Source: Rhizobium sullae (GTDB lineage Bacteria > Pseudomonadota > Alphaproteobacteria > Rhizobiales > Rhizobiaceae). From it: a stretch of 64,000 nucleotides of DNA. This document shows, one piece after another, positions 1 to 7,778 of the stretch. Each line of letters starts with the position of its first letter. Position 1 is the first letter of the stretch. The notes beneath the pieces were generated by a model. The model did not search any database and was not told the DNA's origin. It was given only the letters and a program-made list of their open reading frames with translations. A program made the position numbers and the translations under genes. The stretch covers positions 2,604,001 to 2,668,000 of the forward strand of contig NZ_CP104143.1 in assembly GCF_025200715.1 (NCBI RefSeq), written 5' to 3'.

Positions 1-597
1 AAGGGGGCGGAAAAGACCGGCGCCGATGCGATCCTCGGCCCGGTCCGGAGCGTCTACTCGTCAACCGCTCCTGCCTGGATGCGAGACGGCGATTTTCATT
101 CGACCCTGCCGGTCTGGGTTGGCGGCGAAATCCGCACGGGCTACACCTGCAATGTGCTGCTCCGCCTCGGCTCCGAACATGTGAAGGGCCGCCGCTTCAA
201 TCTGGCGCTTGGAAAGACGGGCGGCGAAGACACCGAATTCTTCAGCCATATGCACCGGGACGGAGGACGCATCGCCTACGCCCCCGAAGCGCATGTCTAT
301 GAGGCGGTACCGGAAAAACGGGCGGAGCTTTCCTGGCTCGCGAAACGCCGCTTCCGCTTCGGCCAGACGCATGGGCGCCTGCTGCAGGAAAAGCATCGGG
401 GACTTGACCGCCTGAGACAGATCGGGTTTGCCACGGCAAAGGCCGGCTATTGCCTGGGCGTGGCGCTCATCTGCATCCTGGCTCCCGTTCCGCGCTATCG
501 TTACGCACTTCGCGGCGTGATGCATCTCGGCGTCGTCAGCGGCCTGCTCGGCGTGCGCGAGATCCGCCAATATGGCGCAGCAGAGGGGACTGCATGA
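1..597 (+). CDS. exoM: Family 2 glycosyltransferase, ExoM-like (5' end outside window)
   Basis: The frame is open from the first base of the window and ends with TGA at 595-597, so only the last 198 residues are seen. They hold a GGEDTEFF motif (visible residues 74-81), the acidic motif of family 2 glycosyltransferases, and end in hydrophobic segments that suggest membrane contact. The next gene starts inside the stop codon (ATGA overlap at 594-597), so the two are translationally coupled. Position before an exoO-like and an exoP-like gene matches the known exoM-exoO-(exoN)-exoP order of rhizobial succinoglycan operons. By that analogy it would add a glucose to the lipid-linked repeat unit at the inner membrane. 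The family is clear; the exact ExoM assignment rests on gene order. Confidence 0.8.
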   Translation, partial: KGAEKTGADAILGPVRSVYSSTAPAWMRDGDFHSTLPVWVGGEIRTGYTCNVLLRLGSEHVKGRRFNLALGKTGGEDTEFFSHMHRDGGRIAYAPEAHVYEAVPEKRAELSWLAKRRFRFGQTHGRLLQEKHRGLDRLRQIGFATAKAGYCLGVALICILAPVPRYRYALRGVMHLGVVSGLLGVREIRQYGAAEGTA

Positions 598-1601
598 CGA
601 AAGAGCTGCCAGACATCAGCTTCATTATGGCTGCTTACAATGCAGCGGAAACGCTTTCGAAGGCGATCGAAAGCGCGCTGGCGCAGACCGGCGTGACCGT
701 CGAGGTCATCGTTGCCGACGATTGCTCGAGCGATGAAACGCGCGAAGTGGCGCAAGGCTATGCGGAAAGGAATGTCCGCCTGCTCGCCCTCGAAAAGAAC
801 GGCGGACCTGCCGCAGCGCGCAACGCAGCCATGGCCGCAGCAACGGGCCGGTGGCTTGCCGTGCTCGATTCCGACGATGCGATCGAACCGGGGCGGCTGG
901 CCAGGCTGATTGCCCGCGCCGAGAAAGCCGGCGCGCAGATCGCAGTCGACAATCTGCGGGTGATCCGCGCCGATGGTACGCCGCCGGAAACGATGTTCTC
1001 CGAGAGCGTGCTCGCAGCCATGCCGGAACTGACGCTGCCCGTTTTTATTCGCTCCAATGCGCTTTTCCAGACGACGCATAATTTCGGTTATCTCAAGCCC
1101 GTTTTCGAACGCGCTTTCATCGAGCGCCATGCACTGCGCTTCGACGAGAATCTGCGGATCGGCGAGGATTATGTATTCCTCGCCTCCGCGCTGGCGCTTG
1201 GCGCGCGCTGCGTGGTCGAGCCGGTTGCCGGCTATGACTACAATATCCGCGAGGGTTCCATCTCCCGCATGCTGGAGCTCCGGCATATCGAGGCGATGAT
1301 GGAAGGAGACAGGGTCTTCCTCGGCAAGCACACGCTCGATGTGAAGGCTATGGCTGCGCAGAAATTCCGGGCACGCAGCCTGCGGCAGGCGAGATCGTTC
1401 CTTCTCCTCGTCGAAAGCGTCAAGAACAGATCGATCTCCGGCATGATCAAGGCGGCATGGAGCGATCCTATTGCCCTCCGCCACCTCAAGATGCCGATCG
1501 CTGTCCGCCTCAACAGATTGGCCGCGGCATTCCGCAATCTCGCTGGCCTCAAGACAGACATTCCAACATTCGGTGGCGCACCGCGCACGCCCAAAGGATG
1601 A
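594..1601 (+). CDS. exoO: Family 2 glycosyltransferase, ExoO-like
   Basis: A 335-residue GT-A fold glycosyltransferase. It opens with a typical nucleotide-sugar binding start (ISFIMAAYNAAETLSKAIES), then DDCSSDET near residue 42 and the metal-binding DSDD at residues 92-95; GEDYVF near residue 190 is the probable acidic catalytic motif. The ATG at 594 is chosen because it overlaps the preceding stop and starts just before the conserved fold; a longer in-frame extension is possible but has no homology. S. meliloti ExoO, which adds one of the side-chain glucoses of succinoglycan, has a similar length and the same place in the operon. The exoN gene that lies between exoO and exoP in S. meliloti is absent: only 4 bases separate this stop from the exoP ATG. 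Confidence 0.82.
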   Translation: MTKELPDISFIMAAYNAAETLSKAIESALAQTGVTVEVIVADDCSSDETREVAQGYAERNVRLLALEKNGGPAAARNAAMAAATGRWLAVLDSDDAIEPGRLARLIARAEKAGAQIAVDNLRVIRADGTPPETMFSESVLAAMPELTLPVFIRSNALFQTTHNFGYLKPVFERAFIERHALRFDENLRIGEDYVFLASALALGARCVVEPVAGYDYNIREGSISRMLELRHIEAMMEGDRVFLGKHTLDVKAMAAQKFRARSLRQARSFLLLVESVKNRSISGMIKAAWSDPIALRHLKMPIAVRLNRLAAAFRNLAGLKTDIPTFGGAPRTPKG

Positions 1602-1605
1602 CCTC

Positions 1606-3954
1606 ATGAACCAACGAAACCTGACCCTGCACAGCACCGTACCGAAAGCGTCCGACGATTCCGACAGCTTCATCGATATCGATCGGCTGATTGCGATCCT
1701 GTTTCGCCGCGCTGGTTCGATTGCGCTTTGCGTCATCGCGTTCGTGGCGCTTGCTGCCATCTATCTGATCCTTGCGACATCCGTCTACACGTCGATGACG
1801 CAGATCCTGCTCGATGACAGCATGACCAAATACGCCGAGGATGAGGCGCCTGCCGCCAGCGCCCAGCAGGTGGATATGCAGATCGCGAGCGCCGTCGAGA
1901 TCCTGAAGTCGAACGAGTTGGCACTGAGCGTCGTTGACGCCCAGAACCTCTCGGAGAACGACACCATCCTGAACCCCGGCATGTCGCCGGCCGAGCTCGT
2001 GAAGTCCGGCGTGAAGCTCGTTGCGAGCGCCCTGATACCGGGCGGCCCGCCTGTCACCGAGGGGGATGCACGTAACGGCCGCCGGCAGAAGGCCGCGGCC
2101 ATGCTGCAGCAGGCGCTGGCTGTGGAACGCGTTTCCCGCAGTTCTGTGATCGCCGTCTCCTTCCGCTCGACCGACCAGATGCTGGCGGCAAGGGTCACAA
2201 AGGCCTATGCCGACGCCTATCTGAACGACCAGCTCAACGCGAATTTCGACGCAACCGAACGCGCCTCCGTCTGGCTGCAGGAACGTCTTGCCGATCTCCG
2301 CGACCGCTCGCAACAGGCGGCACTCGAAGTCGCAAAATTCAAGACGGAAAACGGCCTAACGTCGGCGAATGGCGAACTGATGTCCGAGCAGCAGCTTGCC
2401 GACCTCAACAAGCAACTCATCGTTGCGCAGGCTGATGCGGCCAGCGCCTCGGCCCGTTACAATCAGTTCAAATCGATTGTCGACCAAGGTCCGGAAGGTG
2501 CGGTCAACAACGCCGCGATTTCCTCCGGCCAGACCGACAATTCGGTGATCCAGGACCTCCGTACACGTTACATCGGGGTCACCCGCCGCGAGCAGGAAAT
2601 CGCCACCAATTTCGGTGCCGATCACCCGCAGGCGGTGCAGCTCCGCACGGAAAAGGAAGACCTGACGCGTCAGATATTCCAAGAGCTTCAGCAGCTTACC
2701 TCCAGCTACCGCAACGAGTTCGAGGTCGCCAAATCTCGCGAGGAGTCGCTGCGGGAAAATATCCGGCACCTGACCGGAAAGAACTCTGAGTCCGACAAGT
2801 CGATCGTCAAGCTCAACGATCTCGAACAGCGGGCGACCGCGCTGAAGACCCTCTATGAAGCCTATCTCGGCCGTTACGAGGAGGCTGCGCAGCAGCAATC
2901 CTTCCCGATCGCCAAGGCGCGCGTGATTTCCGAAGCCGGTATCCCCACGGCGCCGTCGAGCCCCAAGAAGACGATGACGCTCGGTCTGGCGATCGTCCTC
3001 GGCCTGATGGCGGGCGGCGCGCTGACGGCATTCCAGGAATTCCGCGAACGCTTCTTCCGCGTCGAGGGCGACGTTCGCTCTATCCTGGGCCTGAAGTTCC
3101 TCGGCTATCTGCCGCTGGTCGGCAAATTGCCGAAGGAACGCAAGGTCTTCCAGCCGCGCAAGACCCCGCTACCACAGACCGCGGAAGCGCCGGATGACGG
3201 CGCAAGCTTCGAGCGCATCATGCGCATTGTCCTCGAAGCGCCGCGCTCGGTCTTTGCCGAAACGCTTCGCAACGCCAAGCTTGCAAGCGACGTCATGTTC
3301 CAGGGCAAGAGCGACCGCGTCATCGGCGTCGTCTCCGCCCTTCCCGGCGAAGGCAAGTCGACGACCGCCGCAAACTTCGCAGCGCTGCTCGCCTCAAGCG
3401 GCAAGCGCACGCTGCTGATCGACGCCGACCTTCGCAACCCGGGCCTGACGCGCATGTTGAAGACCCCGCCGCAGCAGGGTCTCGTCGAGGCGGTACTTGG
3501 CGAAGTGCCGTGGGCAAGTGCCGTCAGGGTCGACAGCCGCACCAAGCTCGCGATCCTGCCGGTCGTTTCGAACGACAACCTGATGCATACCAGTGAGCTT
3601 CTTTCCTCGCAGGGCATGTTCAACCTGATGGAAAATGCCCGCAAGATGTTCGACTACATCGTCGTCGACCTTGCACCGCTCGGCCCGGTCATCGACGCGA
3701 AGGCCTTCGCCCCACAGGTGGACGGCTTCCTGTTTGTGACGGAATGGGGCCAGACGCCGACCAACATGGTCCGCGACATCGTGAATGCCGAACCACAGAT
3801 AAAGCAGAAGATTCTCGGCGTCATCCTCAACAAAACGGATATGTCGGAACTCGGCAAGTTCAGCAATTTCGGCGGGACGGAACGCTACCACCACAAATAT
3901 GTCAGCTACTACACGGACGAGATTCCGGCAAAGCGGCAGTCGGCCGAGGCCTGA
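1606..3954 (+). CDS. exoP: Exopolysaccharide polymerisation/chain-length protein ExoP (Wzc-type BY-kinase)
   Basis: A 782-residue polysaccharide co-polymerase, close to the length of S. meliloti ExoP. A Wzz domain follows the first membrane segment (about residues 30-55). A long periplasmic coiled-coil stretch leads to a second membrane segment near residues 455-477, preceded by the usual proline/lysine motif (PSSPKKT). The cytoplasmic part is a bacterial tyrosine kinase with Walker A GEGKST near residue 581, Walker A' LLIDADLRNPG and Walker B IVVDLAP. The C-terminal tail carries tyrosines (ERYHHKYVSYY) that can act as autophosphorylation sites. It controls repeat-unit polymerisation and export. 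The ATG at 1606 is chosen because the Wzz domain starts just after it. Its stop codon directly abuts the stop of the convergent phosphatase, leaving no room for a terminator between them. Confidence 0.92.
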   Translation: MNQRNLTLHSTVPKASDDSDSFIDIDRLIAILFRRAGSIALCVIAFVALAAIYLILATSVYTSMTQILLDDSMTKYAEDEAPAASAQQVDMQIASAVEILKSNELALSVVDAQNLSENDTILNPGMSPAELVKSGVKLVASALIPGGPPVTEGDARNGRRQKAAAMLQQALAVERVSRSSVIAVSFRSTDQMLAARVTKAYADAYLNDQLNANFDATERASVWLQERLADLRDRSQQAALEVAKFKTENGLTSANGELMSEQQLADLNKQLIVAQADAASASARYNQFKSIVDQGPEGAVNNAAISSGQTDNSVIQDLRTRYIGVTRREQEIATNFGADHPQAVQLRTEKEDLTRQIFQELQQLTSSYRNEFEVAKSREESLRENIRHLTGKNSESDKSIVKLNDLEQRATALKTLYEAYLGRYEEAAQQQSFPIAKARVISEAGIPTAPSSPKKTMTLGLAIVLGLMAGGALTAFQEFRERFFRVEGDVRSILGLKFLGYLPLVGKLPKERKVFQPRKTPLPQTAEAPDDGASFERIMRIVLEAPRSVFAETLRNAKLASDVMFQGKSDRVIGVVSALPGEGKSTTAANFAALLASSGKRTLLIDADLRNPGLTRMLKTPPQQGLVEAVLGEVPWASAVRVDSRTKLAILPVVSNDNLMHTSELLSSQGMFNLMENARKMFDYIVVDLAPLGPVIDAKAFAPQVDGFLFVTEWGQTPTNMVRDIVNAEPQIKQKILGVILNKTDMSELGKFSNFGGTERYHHKYVSYYTDEIPAKRQSAEA

Positions 3955-4695
3955 TCATGTGGAGAAGAGGTGAACTTGGCCTCGCCACAGGCGGGCGACG
4001 CTCAGCCGCCCGCTCTTGAAGGCCCGCGTGTCGAGATTGAGCCGCCGCGGCTGGACCTCCGGCTCGTTGCATGGCGTATGGCCGTGAACGACAAGCTTCG
4101 GCAGCGGGATGCCGCTGTCGAGGAACCGCTCGCGGATAAAGACGAGATCCTCATCGCTCTGCCTCTCGATCGTAGAACTTGGATCGATCCCGGCGTGGAC
4201 GAACAGAACATCCGGCGTGTCGACAAGGATTGGCAGCGTCCGCATGAAATCGATGTGCTGGCGCGGCAGCGATTGGCGAATGAAGCCGTCAAGTTTGGCC
4301 GCCGTCGGGAAGATCAGCGGCAGATGCTCTGCATCGAGACCGTAGGAGCGCAGCAGCGCATCGGCGCCCATGCGTATCCATTCGGAAAACGAAATCTTCC
4401 CGTCGATATAGTCGAGCATCATGATTTCGTGGTTGCCGGTCAGGCAGATGCGGTCGAAATTCTCCGGCGGCGGCCCCATCAGATGCGAGATCACCTGCGC
4501 TGACGACGGCCCACGGTCGATATAGTCACCAAGCATGATGATGAGCTTGCGCCCTGGCAGGCGTGCTGCATCCTTCACGATCGTATGTTCGGCCATCTGC
4601 AGCAGGTCATGACGCCCGTGGATGTCGCCTATGGCATAGATCGGCCTGTCGCGGGGATCGAGCTCAAGGCGTTGCCGGGCAGGCGATAGCATCAT
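3955..4695 (-). CDS. PPP-family metallophosphatase (Ser/Thr phosphatase or ApaH-like; PssZ-type)
   Basis: A 246-residue calcineurin-like phosphoesterase with the full PPP signature: GDIHGRHDLL, GDYIDRGPSS, GNHE and the late HGHTP. These residues bind two metal ions. Such proteins hydrolyse phosphoserine/threonine, phosphotyrosine or diadenosine tetraphosphate; the sequence does not decide which. R. leguminosarum PssZ, a PPP phosphatase in a polysaccharide cluster that is needed for normal exopolysaccharide synthesis, is a named precedent. The start at 4695 is preferred over an upstream ATG at 4737 because an AAGAGG ribosome site lies 5 bases before it. It converges on exoP with no spacer, so it could act on the ExoP tyrosine kinase or on other exopolysaccharide regulators; this is inference. 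Confidence 0.82.
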   Translation of the reverse strand: MMLSPARQRLELDPRDRPIYAIGDIHGRHDLLQMAEHTIVKDAARLPGRKLIIMLGDYIDRGPSSAQVISHLMGPPPENFDRICLTGNHEIMMLDYIDGKISFSEWIRMGADALLRSYGLDAEHLPLIFPTAAKLDGFIRQSLPRQHIDFMRTLPILVDTPDVLFVHAGIDPSSTIERQSDEDLVFIRERFLDSGIPLPKLVVHGHTPCNEPEVQPRRLNLDTRAFKSGRLSVARLWRGQVHLFST

Positions 4696-4917
4696 GGGAA
4701 CCTCTTGGTCGGCTGCAAACGGATGAGCCATAATCAATCCTGCGCCTGACTGAAAGTCGCGCCGTTGAGAATTGCCGGGTTTGTGGGATAGTCAGGCATC
4801 GCCATCTTTATCAAGCTGGCAAGAAAATTCAAACCATACTGATTTTGTAGAAAAACCGACCTTATCATCCCGGTTTTGATCCATCACTTCTATCATCTTC
4901 GAACAAGAGTACGACAG

Positions 4918-5994
4918 ATGGGAACCGTATCGCAATTTCACGACCGAACGCGGCCGGTCGCACAGCGCATCGGAAGCGAGGAAGAGGCAATCAATACGGC
5001 GCGCAGCCTTGCCGCCGTGTTCCAGCGGCAGTCGAGCGAGCGCGACATCAATCGCATACTGCCCTATCAAGAAATCGACGCGCTTTCACAATCCGGCCTT
5101 GGCGCGATCACGGTCCCACCCGAATATGAAGGGCTGGACGTCACCAATTCGCTGCTCGCCGAAATCGTTGCGATTATCGCTGAAGGCGATCCCTCGATCG
5201 GCGAATTTCTCGAAGTTCATTTTACGGTGCTCGATGGATTGCGGCAGCAGGCCGGCGAGGAGTTGCAGCGCGCCCTCTTTGCGCGGGTGCTCGCCGGCGA
5301 TCGCTTTGCCGCAACCGTATTCCCCGATACTGCCGCAATCAGTTCCCGCGGTCTCGGGTATCGACTAAATGGTCGCAGCACGTCTTCGCCCGCGGTGCTC
5401 TTCGCCGATTGGATTGCGGTCGGAGATGATCAGAGCACGCTTTACCTCCCCTGCGACAGCGAAGGCCTTCAGTTTGTCGATGATTGGGACGGCCTTGGGC
5501 AGCGCACCAACGGCACAGCCGCCATCGTGGCCAGCGACGTGCATGTCAACGCGGACGCGGTCGCGCCTGCCGCGACTGCGCCGTCGGCGATCGGCGAATT
5601 GCAGCATGCGGCCGTCGATCTTGGGATCGCGCGTGCGGTTCTTTCCGCGGATGCCGGCGCGGCACAGGCAAGCGACATCGGCAAGCTTGCGATCGCCATG
5701 GAGACGGTTGCGGCGCTTTTGGAAAGGGCCGGCCGGAAGCTCGACATCGCGCAGATCAATATTGGTGGCCGGGCGTTCGAAGATGCCTATTTTTCCGCCA
5801 CCGCCGCGCGCGCTGCCGCAAGCGAACTGGCTATAAATGCCTCGACCCTGGCTTTCGAACTGGCAGGAAAAAACGCTGCAAGCGTCGGCCTCAATCTCGA
5901 CCGGCATTGGCGAAACGCCCGCGTCCGCGCGCTGGGAACATCCGCCGATGTTCTTCATCAGCGCGCCGCCCATCATTTACGAAGGGATCGCTAG
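4918..5994 (+). CDS. SfnB/DszC-like acyl-CoA dehydrogenase-family flavoprotein
   Basis: 358 residues with the acyl-CoA dehydrogenase fold but without a clear catalytic glutamate. The N-terminal helical part (FQRQSSERDINRILPYQEID) and the late DRHWRNARVRAL motif are typical of the SfnB/DszC branch, flavin monooxygenases linked to use of organosulfur compounds under sulfate limitation. The ATG at 4918 is taken because the family's conserved N-terminus begins just after it; an in-frame ATG at 4876 adds only unrelated residues. The C-terminus after NARVRALG does not look like the family's usual end, and a neighbouring frame stays open past the stop, so a late frameshift is possible. It converges with an Rrf2 regulator only a few bases downstream. 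A sulfur-scavenging role is inference from family. Confidence 0.7.
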   Translation: MGTVSQFHDRTRPVAQRIGSEEEAINTARSLAAVFQRQSSERDINRILPYQEIDALSQSGLGAITVPPEYEGLDVTNSLLAEIVAIIAEGDPSIGEFLEVHFTVLDGLRQQAGEELQRALFARVLAGDRFAATVFPDTAAISSRGLGYRLNGRSTSSPAVLFADWIAVGDDQSTLYLPCDSEGLQFVDDWDGLGQRTNGTAAIVASDVHVNADAVAPAATAPSAIGELQHAAVDLGIARAVLSADAGAAQASDIGKLAIAMETVAALLERAGRKLDIAQINIGGRAFEDAYFSATAARAAASELAINASTLAFELAGKNAASVGLNLDRHWRNARVRALGTSADVLHQRAAHHLRRDR

Positions 5995-5998
5995 AGCA

Positions 5999-6466
5999 TC
6001 AGCCCGCGGCGGAAACCGGCGACGTTTCATCGACTCCATCGCCAAGGTTGTCGCCCTTCGCGACGAATTGATCGAGTGTCATGTTGTCGAGGATATCGGC
6101 GATCGCGTCTCGCACCTCGGTCATCGAGCGGCGCACATGACAGGTTTCCGGGTTAGAACAGTCATCGCAGGCTTCATAAGCTGTGCGGCTTGCGCAGCGA
6201 ATGGGGGCCAGCGGGCCGTCGAGCGTGCGGATGACGTGACCGATGCGGATTTCCGACGCCGGCCGTGACAGCGAATAGCCGCCGCCCGGCCCCTTCTTGG
6301 AGCGCAGGATACCGACATTGCGGAGTTCCAGAAGGATCGTATCGAGAAACTTTTTCGGGATATTGTTGCGCGCGGCGACATCGTTGATGAAGGCGGTTTC
6401 GCCCGGCGCAAGACGCGCCAGATCAACCAGTGCCTTCAATCCATATTTTCCCTTTTTGGTCAGCAT
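5999..6466 (-). CDS. Rrf2-family transcriptional regulator with four-cysteine loop
   Basis: 155 residues with the Rrf2 winged helix at the N-terminus (MLTKKGKYGLKALVDLA...NNIPKKFLDTILLELRN) and the wing GPGGGYSL. The loop that in IscR and RirA carries the iron-sulfur ligands has four cysteines here, at residues 91, 100, 103 and 109 (C-x8-C-x2-C-x5-C), so a redox or Fe-S sensor is plausible, though the spacing differs from IscR. The start at 6466 has a GGGG ribosome site about 10 bases upstream; the longer in-frame version adds a non-family N-terminus. Rrf2 proteins of the CymR type control cysteine and sulfur genes, which fits the convergent SfnB-like neighbour, but no operator was recognised. 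Confidence 0.85.
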   Translation of the reverse strand: MLTKKGKYGLKALVDLARLAPGETAFINDVAARNNIPKKFLDTILLELRNVGILRSKKGPGGGYSLSRPASEIRIGHVIRTLDGPLAPIRCASRTAYEACDDCSNPETCHVRRSMTEVRDAIADILDNMTLDQFVAKGDNLGDGVDETSPVSAAG

Positions 6467-6600
6467 GTTCGATCGCCCCGCAGAACCCGCGCAGTGCCTT
6501 CTTCTATCCATACAGATAGCGTCGAAAACGTGAGCGCACAGTAAATAGCTATTATTTATATAGGTTAAGTTCGAGTTTCTGGCTCTCCCTAAAAATCAGG

Positions 6601-6705
6601 GCTCGCATTTGCGACGTGCCAACCTTCAAGGACAACAACAAATCCTTCAAAGTCATCGAGGGCAACTCCTTCGTGGTCAACTACCTTGCGCGTCATCGCG
6701 TGCAA
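6601..6705 (+). pseudogene. Fossil of a family 5 (peptide-type) solute-binding protein
   Basis: About 33 codons read PTFKDNNKSFKVIEGNSFVV followed by NYLARHRVQGNW. This lines up with TFKGNDNFRVIEGDSYVVNY of the intact binding protein at 45503-47089, including the VIEG-(D/N)-S-(Y/F)-VVNY core. The frame then runs into unrelated sequence antisense to the idonate dehydrogenase gene. Only the core of one lobe survives, so this is a relic. It lies in the gap between the Rrf2 gene and the convergent dehydrogenase. Confidence 0.5.
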
Positions 6706-6732
6706 GGAAATTGGCGATCTCTTTTTTGCTCC

Positions 6733-7764
6733 CTAGAAAACCAGCTGCACCTTGCACGCAGCCGAGCGGTCACCGGCCTGCTCGAAAGCCTCAAGGGCAC
6801 GATCGAGCGGAAAGCTGTGGCTGATGATCGGACGAACGTCGATCTGCCGGCCGGCGATCAATGCCACGGCATCCGCGAATTCCGGATGAAAGCGCTGCGA
6901 ACCGTGAATATGCAGCTCCTTGCTGACGAGAGCGTTCAACGGAATGGCAATGTCCCCGGTCACGCCCACCTGCACGATGGCGCCGCGCGGCTTGACCGAC
7001 GCGATGGCAAAGCGGATTGCGGGTGCTGCGGCAGAACACTCGAAAGCAAGGTCGAAATAGCCCTTGCCGGCTTCGTATGCCGCCAGCGCGTCCTGATCTT
7101 TCGCATTGATCGTCTTGCCGGCACCCATGGCGCCTGCGCGCTGCAGTGCTGCATCAGCGAGGTCGGTGACGACGATTTCCGCAGCCCCATGATGTCTTGC
7201 GGCGGCAACGACGAGGCATCCGATCGGCCCGGCGCCGGTGACCAGCACCTTCTTTCCGGCGATATCGCCCGCGCGTGAAGCCGCATGCAGGCAGACGGCG
7301 AGCGGTTCGGCACAGGCTGCTTCGGCGGCACTGACCTTCCCGGGGACGGCAACGCATTGCACTGCCGATACGACCAGCCACTGGCGAAACATGCCTTGCT
7401 CATGCGGGAGCCGCATGGCGCTGCCCATGAAACGCATGTTGAGGCAGTGGATCGGCTGCCCGCACTCGCAATATTCGCACGATCCGCACGGCTGGCTCGG
7501 ATTGACGGCGACGAGGGTGCCAGGAGGCAAGGCCACGCCAGCGCCCGCCTTCTCGACGAAGCCGGATGCTTCGTGGCCGGGAATGATCGGCTCGCGCACA
7601 CGCACCGGCCCAAAGCCGCCATCCTGATAGTAGTGCAGGTCGGAGCCGCAGATCCCCGCAACCGCCATGCGCAAGAGCACTTCGCCTTCCCCGGGTTCCG
7701 GCACCGAGCCTGCCTCGACCCTCAGATCCCGTGGTCCGTAAAGCCGGGCAAAACGCGTCTGCAT
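6733..7764 (-). CDS. idnD: Zinc-dependent L-idonate 5-dehydrogenase-like alcohol dehydrogenase
   Basis: A 343-residue medium-chain dehydrogenase, the same length as E. coli IdnD. It shows the catalytic zinc site (GICGSDLHYY, then GHEASG), the four-cysteine structural zinc lobe (CGSCEYCECGQPIHC) and a Rossmann motif GAGPIGCLVV. It would oxidise L-idonate to 5-ketogluconate with NAD(P)+; related polyol dehydrogenases (sorbitol, threonine) are alternatives. The start at 7764 removes a long unrelated N-terminal extension of the open frame. It is the last gene of a minus-strand operon gntR-dctP-dctQ-dctM-idnD, 14 bases after the dctM stop, which points to a sugar acid as the imported substrate. 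Confidence 0.82.
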   Translation of the reverse strand: MQTRFARLYGPRDLRVEAGSVPEPGEGEVLLRMAVAGICGSDLHYYQDGGFGPVRVREPIIPGHEASGFVEKAGAGVALPPGTLVAVNPSQPCGSCEYCECGQPIHCLNMRFMGSAMRLPHEQGMFRQWLVVSAVQCVAVPGKVSAAEAACAEPLAVCLHAASRAGDIAGKKVLVTGAGPIGCLVVAAARHHGAAEIVVTDLADAALQRAGAMGAGKTINAKDQDALAAYEAGKGYFDLAFECSAAAPAIRFAIASVKPRGAIVQVGVTGDIAIPLNALVSKELHIHGSQRFHPEFADAVALIAGRQIDVRPIISHSFPLDRALEAFEQAGDRSAACKVQLVF

Positions 7765-7778
7765 GCGTACCTCCGTGA

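Noticed and set aside
501-1760. 419-codon open frame on the minus strand opposite the exoO-like gene
   Set aside because: It is antisense to a clear glycosyltransferase and shows arginine- and histidine-rich low-specificity sequence without any family motif; a product of high GC content.
5837-6268. 143-codon plus-strand frame overlapping the ends of the SfnB-like and Rrf2 genes
   Set aside because: Mostly antisense to the Rrf2 gene. It was considered as the true C-terminus of the SfnB-like protein after a frameshift, but the residues do not match the family's end well enough.
6616-7278. 220-codon plus-strand frame across the idonate dehydrogenase
   Set aside because: Only its first 33 codons resemble a binding protein; the rest is antisense to idnD. 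Treated as a short fossil instead.
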